From the NCBI GenBank assembly GCA_030527205.1, contig JAUNBG010000025.1:1-53964 (forward strand): a stretch of DNA of 53,964 nt, read 5' to 3'. Source of the stretch: Planctomycetia bacterium. GTDB taxonomy: Bacteria > Planctomycetota > Planctomycetia > Pirellulales > Thermoguttaceae. This document shows positions 37,928 to 46,083 of the stretch, piece after piece (within the stretch, counting starts at the first letter, position 1; each line of letters starts with the position of its first letter). The notes beneath the pieces are model-generated. The model had not been told where the DNA came from and ran no database searches. It saw only the letters and a program-made list of their open reading frames with translations. The position numbers and the translations under genes are program-made.

Positions 37928-39454
37928 ATGAACATTTATCTGGGAATCGATATTGGAACGTCCGGGACAAAAACGTTGGCAATTCAGGCAGACGGGACAA
38001 TCTTGGCAAGGGCGACGGCATTTTATCCTTGCTTTGTTCCTCAACCGCTTTGGAGCGAACAGAATCCTGACGATTGGTTTGCGGCGGTCATTAAAACGGT
38101 TCGACAGGTTCTCGAACAAGGCAAAATAGCGAAAGAGGACGTTAAAGCGATCGGCCTTTCCGGTCAAATGCACGGTTCTGTTTTTCTTGACAAAAATCAT
38201 AAGGTTATTCGAAACGCGATTCTTTGGAATGATCAACGAACGGTCAAAGAATGCGAAGAAATTGAACGTTTGGCTGGCGGTCGCGATTCGTTGATTTCAA
38301 TGGTTGCCAATCCGGCGATGACGGGATTTACTGCTCCGAAAATCCTTTGGCTACGCAATAAAGAGCCGGAAAATTATGAGAAATTGTCCAAAGTTCTTTT
38401 GCCCAAAGACGAAATCCGGCGTCGTTTGACAGGCGAATTTGCAACGGAAGTCAGCGACGCCAGCGGAATGCTTTTATTGGACGTTGCTCATCGTCAATGG
38501 TCTCAACCGCTTCTTTCTGCTCTTCAATTGGACAAAAATCTTTTGGCGACGGTTTACGAATCGGAAGAGATAACGGGCAATTTAACGAAAGAAGCGGCGG
38601 AACTTCTCGGATTGACAACGAACTGTCAAGTTGTCGGCGGGGCAGGCGATTGCGCAGCGGGAGCGGTCGGCAACGGAATCGTTCGCTCGGGGATTCTTTC
38701 GACGTCTATTGGGACCTCTGGCGTTATGTTCATTCATTCTGACGAAATGAAATTGGATCAACAAGGGCGGGTTCATACTTTTTGTCATGCCGTTCATGGC
38801 AAATGGCATATGATGGGCGTTAATCTCTCTTCGGGCGGTTCGCTTCAATGGTTCCGCAATAATTTATGCGATTCCCTGCTTGAAGAAGCGAAAAAACAGA
38901 ATCGGGACGTTTATGAATTAATGACAGCCGAAGCGGAAAAAACGCCGGTTGGCGCAGAAGGCCTTTTCTTTCTTCCCTATTTGAGCGGCGAACGAACGCC
39001 TCATGCCGACCCGAATGCTCGAGGCGCTTTTATCGGTTTAACGTTAGCGCATGCGCGCGGTCATTTGATTCGTTCCATTATGGAAGGCGTAACGTTTTCA
39101 ATGCGGGATTCTTTAGAAATATTCCGTTCATTAAACGTTCCTGTCGAAGAAATACGAGCGGGCGGCGGCGGGTCAAGATCGCCGTTTTGGCGGCAAATGC
39201 AGGCCGACGTCTTTGGTCAACGCGTTTCAACGCTTAATTCCGATGAGGGCGCCGCGTTTGGCGCCGCTCTTTTAGCGACTGTCGGGGGCGGAGAATATCA
39301 AAATATCGAAGATGCCTGTCAAGTCGCGGTTTCAACGGTTCAGACGGTTTCGCCGATCCCTGAAAATCAAAAAATTTATCAGAAGTCGTTTCCGATTTAT
39401 CAGCAGCTTTATCGCTCTCTTAAAAACGATTTTCAAACGATAGCCCAGTTATGA
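37928..39454 (+). CDS. xylB: Xylulokinase
   Basis: 508 residues, FGGY carbohydrate kinase. It phosphorylates D-xylulose to xylulose 5-phosphate for the pentose phosphate pathway. Seen: N-terminal phosphate loop YLGIDIGTSGTKTLAI, the substrate motif GLSGQMHGSVFLD (MHG), VGGAGDCAAGAVGNG, and the C-terminal GGGSRSPFWRQMQADVFG. The ATG at 37928 gives the exact family N-terminus; a TTG at 37826 extends the frame by 34 unlikely residues. AAAGG lies 10 bases upstream. It pairs with the GH127-like gene, suggesting pentose use. Confidence 0.96.
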   Translation: MNIYLGIDIGTSGTKTLAIQADGTILARATAFYPCFVPQPLWSEQNPDDWFAAVIKTVRQVLEQGKIAKEDVKAIGLSGQMHGSVFLDKNHKVIRNAILWNDQRTVKECEEIERLAGGRDSLISMVANPAMTGFTAPKILWLRNKEPENYEKLSKVLLPKDEIRRRLTGEFATEVSDASGMLLLDVAHRQWSQPLLSALQLDKNLLATVYESEEITGNLTKEAAELLGLTTNCQVVGGAGDCAAGAVGNGIVRSGILSTSIGTSGVMFIHSDEMKLDQQGRVHTFCHAVHGKWHMMGVNLSSGGSLQWFRNNLCDSLLEEAKKQNRDVYELMTAEAEKTPVGAEGLFFLPYLSGERTPHADPNARGAFIGLTLAHARGHLIRSIMEGVTFSMRDSLEIFRSLNVPVEEIRAGGGGSRSPFWRQMQADVFGQRVSTLNSDEGAAFGAALLATVGGGEYQNIEDACQVAVSTVQTVSPIPENQKIYQKSFPIYQQLYRSLKNDFQTIAQL

Positions 39455-40288
39455 CGAATTTGCTGCTTTTGGCGATTTGGGGTTGTTATCAAACCGATTG
39501 AGAAAACTGGATCATTGTTTTCGAAAATCCCGTAATAACGGACCGATTATTTAAACACAGATTTTTTAACTTGGCTTTGATATCAGAAGGGGTTCAATAT
39601 ATAAACGGCAGAATTTTATTAAAGAAATGGACAACAAAAAAATTCTCGATTTTCCTTGTTATTTTGCGAAAGCAAGGGGAAAAAATGCCGATGAAACCAA
39701 AAACTGCATTTTAGAAGGGGCGAAAATAATAAAAAGAAAAAATTTTGGATCGTCATTTTTGATTAGTAAAATTATGACCGAAACCTGTTGCTCAACAAAT
39801 TTGCTTTTGATCATCCGTCCGTTTTTGTCAGGATTTTGAACCCGATAAATTCGACTTTTTCGTTGGGACGAATTTGAGACCGATTATCAATCTTGTTTCT
39901 TATCAAGCGAGAAAACGTTTAATAGGAAGTTTCTAAAAACCTGTTTTTGGTAATAAACTCAGTTCATGAAACGCCGCAAAAACTGTTCCTGCGGACGAGA
40001 CGTCTGTGTTCATAGCGGATTTTGGGAACTCCCTTAATATATTTCAAAATATCCGTTGATTTGAAAAACGGTCAACGAATGAACCAATGACTTCCCAAAG
40101 CCGAAAAGTTCAAATTGCGACAGATTATTTAAAAATTTCGTTTCAAAAAACGATCGAAGAATTCAAACAAACGGTCGATAATAAGAGCAAAGCCATAAAA
40201 ATGGACGAATTGGGGGCAAACATATTTGGGTTGCAATAAAGATAAAAAATGCCATTACAGTTAGAATATTGGGCGAGAAAACCTAAAA
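39455..40288. other. Intergenic region (834 bp) with R1 copy G and R4 remnants
   Basis: No supported gene. R4-like stretch 39480-39570, an unconvincing 70-codon frame at 39627-39839, another R4-like stretch around 39775-39850, and R1 copy G at 39924-40033. Confidence 0.5.
39924..40033 (+). repeat. R1 element, copy G, with 5-bp target duplication
   Basis: 110 bp, subfamily D/E/G (AATAAACTCAGTTC). TTAAT flanks both ends (39919-39923 and 40034-40038). Inner hairpin GCGGACG-AGA-CGTCTGT has two G-U pairs. Confidence 0.9.
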
Positions 40289-41068
40289 ATGAACAACAAT
40301 AAAAATTGGGAAGTCGAACGTCAAGAACTTTTGGCCAAAATATCGCAATTGGAAAATCGTTTGGAACAGGTTCAACAATTGACGGCAGTCGGCGAACTGG
40401 CGAGCACAACGACGCATGAATTCAATAATATTTTGACGACGGTCATCAATTATGCTCAAATGGGGCTGCGTCATAAAGACGATCCGACGCGAGAAAAGGC
40501 TTTTACCAAAATATTGGACGCTTCAAATCGAGCCGCAAAAATTTCTCGAACCGTTCTCGGATTGGCGAGAAATCGCAAACCTGGTTTCGAGCCGATTAAT
40601 TTGGTTCAATTGACCGAAGATGTTTTGCTTTTGCTTGAACGGGAAATGAATAAATATCGAATTCAAGTTGAAAAAGAGTTTCAGATTGTTCCCGAAATTA
40701 TGGGAAACGGCAATCAAATTCAACAGATTTTAGTCAATCTTCTCATCAATGCCCGACAGGCAATGGTTCAAGGCGGTCGACTCATTTTAAAAATTGTTGC
40801 CGATCAAGAAAACGGAACCGTTGATCTGACGATTCGCGATTTCGGAGTCGGCATTCCAACGGAAAAACTTCCGCATATTTTCGATTCCTTTTATACAACG
40901 AAAAGCGGTCCCGACGAAAGCGGCAAAGGCGGAACCGGTTTGGGACTTTCGCTCTGTCGAAATATTATGGAACGGCATCACGGAAAAATTCGCGTCGAAA
41001 GTTCGGTCGGAAAAGGAACCGCTTTTATTCTGAAATTCCCTGTTTCGTCTCGTTGCATTTCGGAATGA
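40289..41068 (+). CDS. Soluble sensor histidine kinase
   Basis: 259 residues with no membrane helix. A short coiled coil (about 9-32) leads into the dimerisation domain with His43 in TTHEFNNILT, then the ATPase: N-box NLLINARQAM (150-159), G1 DFGVGIP (184-190), F-box IFDSFYTTK, G2 GGTGLGLSL (214-222). The H-box and compact form resemble NtrB-type kinases. No sensory domain and no response regulator is nearby, so its input must come from a partner protein. Its TGA stop lies in a short R3-like fragment. Confidence 0.93.
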   Translation: MNNNKNWEVERQELLAKISQLENRLEQVQQLTAVGELASTTTHEFNNILTTVINYAQMGLRHKDDPTREKAFTKILDASNRAAKISRTVLGLARNRKPGFEPINLVQLTEDVLLLLEREMNKYRIQVEKEFQIVPEIMGNGNQIQQILVNLLINARQAMVQGGRLILKIVADQENGTVDLTIRDFGVGIPTEKLPHIFDSFYTTKSGPDESGKGGTGLGLSLCRNIMERHHGKIRVESSVGKGTAFILKFPVSSRCISE

Positions 41069-41107
41069 TATTGAAATTTTCGCGCAATGGCGCGGCGAAA
41101 ACGCAAG
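41064..41107 (+). repeat. R3 remnant, left piece
   Basis: AATGATATTGAAATTTTCGC and GGCGAAAACGCAAG match bases 43029-43070 of R3b. A right piece (TTGCTGCGCCGCGCGAGAAT) lies at 41300-41320. R2d lies between, so R3 may have been interrupted by it. Confidence 0.5.
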
Positions 41108-41180
41108 AATATTTCCATTGCTGAAATTTCCAGAAACAATATTCGTTGCGTTATTTTTTGTTTGGAATGATTTTTAATAT

Positions 41181-41289
41181 TTTATAATGCCGACGCTTAG
41201 GTTTTTCCGTTTTGCCGCCGCATAACCTTTGGTAATGCGACTCCATAACTTGCCGCATTTCGGAAGAACTCAAGGAAAACGTCTATAAA
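41181..41289 (+). repeat. R2 element, copy d
   Basis: TTTATAATGCCGACGCTTAG to AACGTCTATAAA. Hairpin AATGCGAC / GCCGCATT (41234-41241, 41252-41259) with one mismatch. It lies 113 bp 3' of the histidine kinase gene and has the same orientation. Confidence 0.83.
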
Positions 41290-41362
41290 CAATATTCCCT
41301 TTGCTGCGCCGCGCGAGAATTTTTTTCAGAAATCCGTTGATTCCATTTTTTCAGCAAAACAA

Positions 41363-42709
41363 TCAACGAACAGGAACCGACGAGGGCGCTTGCATTGAAT
41401 CAAAGTTTTGATAAGCTCGCATCTTTTTTCTGGATTCTTTCCAGTTGGAATCGCTCGATAATTCTTCGGCCTGAATCGAATTTCGACTTGCAATCGATTC
41501 CAGTTTTTCTTCATAAGATCCGCCCATCATCGCTCCCATTCCTCTTATATAGCTGACGTTGCTGTTCAAAACAGCTTGAGCCTGCTCAATTTGACCCTGA
41601 TCACGAAGCTCCGTCGCCCGTTGATTTTCCAGATTGGCAACTTGAATAACGCATAATTCCAACGTCTCCTTGTTGATCGATTCCTCAATCAACGCTTCGG
41701 AATCGCTGAAACGAACGGAAGCGGTTGCGCTCAATTCGTCGGTTGCGTTTGTTTCCATATTGGCGTAAGTCAGGAACGCCGTTCCCAATTTTTTCGATTC
41801 GCCTTTCTTGCCCGAAGGAACTTCAATTTCAAGAATCATATAACGTTCAAGTCCCGAATAAATTTGATTCCATTGAAATTCAACGTTTTGTCCCTGAATA
41901 TCAGCGTCCATATTCAAAACGCGAATCGGACGAATTCCTTCGTCAAGAACAAGTTTGCAAGCGACTTCTTGCGCAACAACAGCTGCAGCAAATTGGAACT
42001 CTTCTTTAAAAACGTCGATTAAATTGCTGGATTTTGTTATGAAAATATGATTTCCGTCGCTGGCCGCCGCAAGTTGAGTCATCAAATCCTCGTTAAACCC
42101 TTCCCCGAGCCCAAAAGTCGTTACGGAAATTCCTTTTGATCCAATTTCCTGACCCAATTCCTGAAGTTCTGAAACGGAACTCGGTCCAACATTGGCTAAA
42201 CCGTCGCTCAAAAGAACAACCCGATTAACGCGGTTTTTATCAAAGAATTTTTCGACCTCTTTTGAACCGGTTTTTGTTCCGTCATAAAGAGCCGTTGAAC
42301 CTGACGCTTCGATCGAATTGATCTTTTTAAGAATTGTTTCGCGATCCGTCAATTTTGTCGCGGGAACCAAAACCTCAACATCCGAGGAATAAACAACGAC
42401 GGAAACGATATCGTCCGCAGTCAATTGTTCGACAGCGCAAATGGCCGCTTCTTTCGCCTGACGAATTTTTTCGCCGCTCATCGAACCGGAACGATCCAAA
42501 ACAATCGCGATATTTAAGGGCGTTCGTTCCTTTTCCGACTTCATTTCAAAACCGGTTACGCCGACTTTGATGAAGGTTGTCTGTTTCTGATCCGCCTTCA
42601 AAACGGGTTTCGGAGTCGAAACATCCAGTTTGCATTGATTCGCCAAAACAGCGGATCCGATCATTGTTGTCATTGTCATTGCAAGAACAAACGTTTTCAA
42701 GAGTTTCAT
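41363..42709 (-). CDS. Exported VWA-domain protein (YfbK-like)
   Basis: 448 residues from the ATG at 42709, which has AAGGA upstream; an ATG 30 bases earlier is less likely because it blurs the signal peptide. Signal peptide about 1-24 (MTTMIGSAVLANQ); no clean lipobox. VWA domain with intact metal site: D72-x-S-x-S76 in VLDRSGSM, Thr in STALYDGT, Asp in LLSDGLANVG. The following beta-rich part and C-terminal helices (about 370-448) resemble YfbK/calcium-activated-channel-like VWA proteins. Extracytoplasmic binding protein of unknown partner. Confidence 0.87.
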   Translation of the reverse strand: MKLLKTFVLAMTMTTMIGSAVLANQCKLDVSTPKPVLKADQKQTTFIKVGVTGFEMKSEKERTPLNIAIVLDRSGSMSGEKIRQAKEAAICAVEQLTADDIVSVVVYSSDVEVLVPATKLTDRETILKKINSIEASGSTALYDGTKTGSKEVEKFFDKNRVNRVVLLSDGLANVGPSSVSELQELGQEIGSKGISVTTFGLGEGFNEDLMTQLAAASDGNHIFITKSSNLIDVFKEEFQFAAAVVAQEVACKLVLDEGIRPIRVLNMDADIQGQNVEFQWNQIYSGLERYMILEIEVPSGKKGESKKLGTAFLTYANMETNATDELSATASVRFSDSEALIEESINKETLELCVIQVANLENQRATELRDQGQIEQAQAVLNSNVSYIRGMGAMMGGSYEEKLESIASRNSIQAEELSSDSNWKESRKKMRAYQNFDSMQAPSSVPVR

Positions 42710-43557
42710 TCTATTTTTCCTTATTGAGTTTATTTTCAATGTCCGCTAAATAATCCGTTATTGTTAAGACGACTCTGATTTGCAATTCGTTTTAAAAAAA
42801 TAAATTATTTTCAATATCTTTTTTATGAAAGAAGAATCGAAAGTTGAAAAGCGAGAGAATCAGAAAGTTGTTCAGGAACGAAAGAACGCAAAGCGGCGCT
42901 TTTGCGATATGATTGAACGGCATTGGAAAAATGGTCAAAAAAACTGCGTTCTTCAATGAATTTGCGGACATCGATTGGGCAACAGATTATTCGCCTTCAT
43001 TAATCTTCTGCTCTTTCTCCGATTTTTGTAATAATATTGGAAATTTTCGCGCAGCAAAAACGCAAGGACGCTTTCTTTTTGGAACTTCCAATTTCGTCGT
43101 TATTAAAATCGCTTTTAAAACGGCTGTTCCATTTGAAAAAGATTCGTTTCCGTCGCTTGTTTTGGGAGTTTTTATCCTGATCGCTGCGCCGCGTCGCTGC
43201 GCGAAAAATTTTTTTCCGACGGATTATGTTCTATTTTGTGTCGCGAAAAGAAAAATCGGCGAAAGTTCTGATTGAAAAATTCCCTTAAAAATCAAAACGG
43301 GGAAAAGTACAGAATCTTCCGAAAAGGCAAAAAAACTTCCCGATCTGCACAAAATTTTTCGATGGGGGCAAAGCGGCGTCGTCAACAATCAAGGATTTTC
43401 AAAAGAATTGAATAAAAAAACTGCTTCATAACGTTTTTTCTCGAATCGACTCTTAAAATACAAAGTCAAAAGAAAACGGGTTATGAAACAGCTTTTAGAT
43501 TAAGATCGGAAAAACTAAATTTCCGAACTCAGTTCATTCGTTTCAAAAACGATCAAA
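42710..43557. other. Intergenic region (848 bp) with R3 copy b
   Basis: No gene. A weak R4-like stretch at 42900-42990 (TTGGGCAACAGATTATTCGCC-like), then R3b (43002-43274). 43275-43557 is AT-rich and unassigned; it is the 3' flank of rpsA. Confidence 0.55.
43002..43274 (+). repeat. R3 element, copy b
   Basis: CCGATTTTTGTAATAATATT at its left end (43019) and CGCGAAAAGAAAAATCGG at its right end. Shares GGAACTTCCAATTTCGTCG, AAAACGGCTGTTCCATTTG and GCTGCGCGAAAAATTTTT with the other two copies. Confidence 0.83.
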
Positions 43558-45354
43558 TCAGTTTTCGCCGGGCATTTTGAAAATCGGGCCGGAATCTTCG
43601 CCGGTTCCGCCGCGCAACGTTTCCGGATTAACGGCAAGAGCAGCCGCATCGACGATTTCGGCGTTTTCTTCCGCTTCGACTTCTGATTGTTCTTCTTCAG
43701 ACCATTCCGCTCGTTTTTTGGAAAGACCGATTTTTCGTTCTTCAATATCAACACGAAGAACTTTAACTTCGATTTCATCGCCGACTTTAACGATGTCTTC
43801 CGGATTTTCAACTTTATGATTGGCCAATTCGGAAATATGAAGCAAACCTTCCAAATCGTCTTCAAGACTGACAAAAACGCCAAAGTTCGTTATCTTGGTT
43901 ACATGACCTTTAACGAGTTGACCGGCTTGATATTTTTCCGGAATCCGGGTTTCCCAAGGATCTTCTGACAATTGCTTAAGTCCAAGCGCAATTCGTCGAT
44001 TCTTTTTATCAACAGTCAGAACCTGACATTTGATCTGATGACCTTTTGTTACGACTTCATTGGGATGAGTAATTTTTCGAACCCAACTCATATCGCTGAC
44101 ATGAAGCAGACCGTCGATTCCCTCTTCAATTTCGATAAATGCGCCATAATTCGTAAGATTGCGAACGGTTCCAACAACTTCTGAATTAACCGGATATTTT
44201 TGATCAACGGTTTCCCAGGGATTATCGGTCGTCTGTTTGATACCGAGAGAAATTTCTTGCTTATCCTTGTTGATTCCAAGAACAACAACCTCAATCGTAT
44301 CGCCAACAGAAAGAATTTCGTTCGGATGACTGATTCGTTTTGTCCAGGACATTTCGCTGATATGAACGAGTCCTTCGATTCCCTCTTCAAGTTTGACAAA
44401 AGCGCCATAACTCATAACGTTGACAACTGTTCCCTGAACTTTTGCGCCAATAGGATATTTTTCTTCGACGCTCGTCCAAGGACTTGGCGTTTTCTGTTTC
44501 AAACCAAGAGAAATCTTTTCCTTTTCATAATCGATATGAAGAATCATAACTTCAATTTCGTCATCAATCGAAACAAGTTCATGCGGATCGGTAATTCGAC
44601 CCCAACTCATATCGGTAATATGAAGCAAACCGTCGATTCCGCCGAGATCGATAAAAGCTCCGAATTCGGCGATATTTTTGATGGTTCCTTTGCGAATCTG
44701 ACCCTCTTTGAGTTCGTTGAGAAGGGCTGTTTTCTTTTCGGCTCGTTCGTTTTCAATCAAAAGACGACGACTGACAACAATATTGCGACGCGCTTCATCA
44801 ATTTTAAGAATGAGGCAGTTAATCGGTTTTCCAATGAATTCGTTAATGTCGGCAGGTCGACGAACGTCAACTTGACTGGCGGGCAGAAAAACATGAACGC
44901 CAATATCGACCAAAAGACCCCCTTTGATCTTTTTCGTAACCATTCCTTCGACGACGTCGCCTTCTTTGACGCGTTCCATCATCTTCATCCAGGCTTCGAT
45001 TTTGGCCGCTTTACGCTTGCTCAATGCAATCATTCCGCGAGAAAGCTCGTCGTTCGTCATTGTATCTTCAAGCTCTTCGACAAGAACTTTAACCTGTTGG
45101 CCAGGAATCGGCGGCTCTTCTCCCTCTTCCCATTCCGTCAACGGAATTTGACCTTCGCTTTTATAACCAACATCAACAATGACAAATTCTTTTTCAATTC
45201 GAACAATTCGTCCATCAATAATTTGATTGACTTCGATTTCCTGGTCGTTTCCGTAAACGCCGCTGATATCTGCGTCGTTCATAGAAGCCAAATACTCATT
45301 CTCCCAATCTTGTTCATTACTGTCCAGACCACGAATCAGATTTCGATTAACCAC
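43558..45354 (-). CDS. rpsA: 30S ribosomal protein S1, six S1 domains
   Basis: 598 residues. Six S1 (OB-fold) repeats can be read at about 44-110, 132-198, 216-286, 303-373, 390-460 and 477-547; the last four contain the repeated GAFIxLxxGxxGLLHxSxMSW-type core. It binds mRNA leaders and unfolds them for initiation on the 30S subunit. The N-terminal 40 and the acidic C-terminal 50 residues are specific to this protein. Start is GTG at 45354 with AGGA nine bases upstream; no ATG fits. A 389-codon open frame on the opposite strand is a shadow of the repetitive coding sequence. Confidence 0.96.
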   Translation of the reverse strand: MVNRNLIRGLDSNEQDWENEYLASMNDADISGVYGNDQEIEVNQIIDGRIVRIEKEFVIVDVGYKSEGQIPLTEWEEGEEPPIPGQQVKVLVEELEDTMTNDELSRGMIALSKRKAAKIEAWMKMMERVKEGDVVEGMVTKKIKGGLLVDIGVHVFLPASQVDVRRPADINEFIGKPINCLILKIDEARRNIVVSRRLLIENERAEKKTALLNELKEGQIRKGTIKNIAEFGAFIDLGGIDGLLHITDMSWGRITDPHELVSIDDEIEVMILHIDYEKEKISLGLKQKTPSPWTSVEEKYPIGAKVQGTVVNVMSYGAFVKLEEGIEGLVHISEMSWTKRISHPNEILSVGDTIEVVVLGINKDKQEISLGIKQTTDNPWETVDQKYPVNSEVVGTVRNLTNYGAFIEIEEGIDGLLHVSDMSWVRKITHPNEVVTKGHQIKCQVLTVDKKNRRIALGLKQLSEDPWETRIPEKYQAGQLVKGHVTKITNFGVFVSLEDDLEGLLHISELANHKVENPEDIVKVGDEIEVKVLRVDIEERKIGLSKKRAEWSEEEQSEVEAEENAEIVDAAALAVNPETLRGGTGEDSGPIFKMPGEN

Positions 45355-46083
45355 AACAAAATTTCCTGAAGTTCAAGAGTTCATTTACCGGATCATTCAT
45401 CAACTTAATAACCGTTGTTCGTCGGTTATTTCATAAAATCAAAATAGTTCTCTTTGATCTTTTATGATAAAAGCGATCAATAACCCCCAATAAAAAAGAA
45501 CAAAGGTTGTTTTAAAAATGCTTTTGGAACGCTCCAAAAGTCCTTGCAACGAAATACTCTTTTGACGCTTTAGAACAGAAATGTCAAAAAGTTCTTCTGT
45601 TAAAAACGCTGAGCGATCAAAATTGTTTCTCTTGAACAAGTTTGAGAACTCTTTCATAAATGAGTCAAAACCGTCAAATTTTGAAAGCGCAAAAAACGAG
45701 TATAATTCATTGAATGTTATATTTTAACAAACTAATTTTAATGAACAAGGGGAACAAAGAAGCAAAAAAGAGAAATAGGACAATTTTTATTAATATTTAT
45801 AAAAATTTCAAAATATGTCAGGAGAAACTTGACTTTTAAAAAAGAAAATGTTCTAATCAATTCCGTATACTCAAACATATTGAAAGAGTTGTTTAGAACT
45901 TATTTTTAAATTTGTAATGCCCGTCAACGAGGAACGAAGGAACGGCGAACCGATAACAGAAGGCAATGCGTCTTTGGCGACAGCGGTTTCGCTTTACAGA
46001 TCATGTTTTCTGGAAGAAGAGTTAAGAAAATCCATCTTATTATGAATATTAGATATAAATTATAATTTTGAGGAGAAAAATCA
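45355..46083. other. Intergenic region (729 bp)
   Basis: Divergent promoter region of rpsA (minus) and the DegT gene (plus). It contains a doubtful small ORF (45439-45657). GCCCGTCAACGAGGAACGAA at 45918 and GGAACGGCGAACCG recall R4 weakly. The rest is AT-rich. Confidence 0.4.
45439..45657 (-). CDS. Possible small single-TM protein (72 aa)
   Basis: ATG at 45657. Mostly polar N-terminal 48 residues, then a hydrophobic helix (about 50-64, VLFYWGLLIAFII) and a short charged tail. No family recognised and no Shine-Dalgarno site. It lies in the same direction as rpsA, 85 bp upstream of it. It could be chance in AT-rich DNA. Confidence 0.3.
   Translation of the reverse strand: MKEFSNLFKRNNFDRSAFLTEELFDISVLKRQKSISLQGLLERSKSIFKTTFVLFYWGLLIAFIIKDQRELF

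Noticed and set aside
39627..39839. 70-codon plus-strand frame
   Set aside because: No ribosome site, no recognisable features, and its second half runs into an R4-like stretch.
1983..40033. CRISPR array
   Set aside because: The repeats are dispersed over kilobases, about 110 bp long and without regular spacers.
44200..45369. 389-codon plus-strand open frame opposite rpsA
   Set aside because: It is the antisense of the clearly conserved S1 repeats; its Asn/Phe-rich product has no family features.
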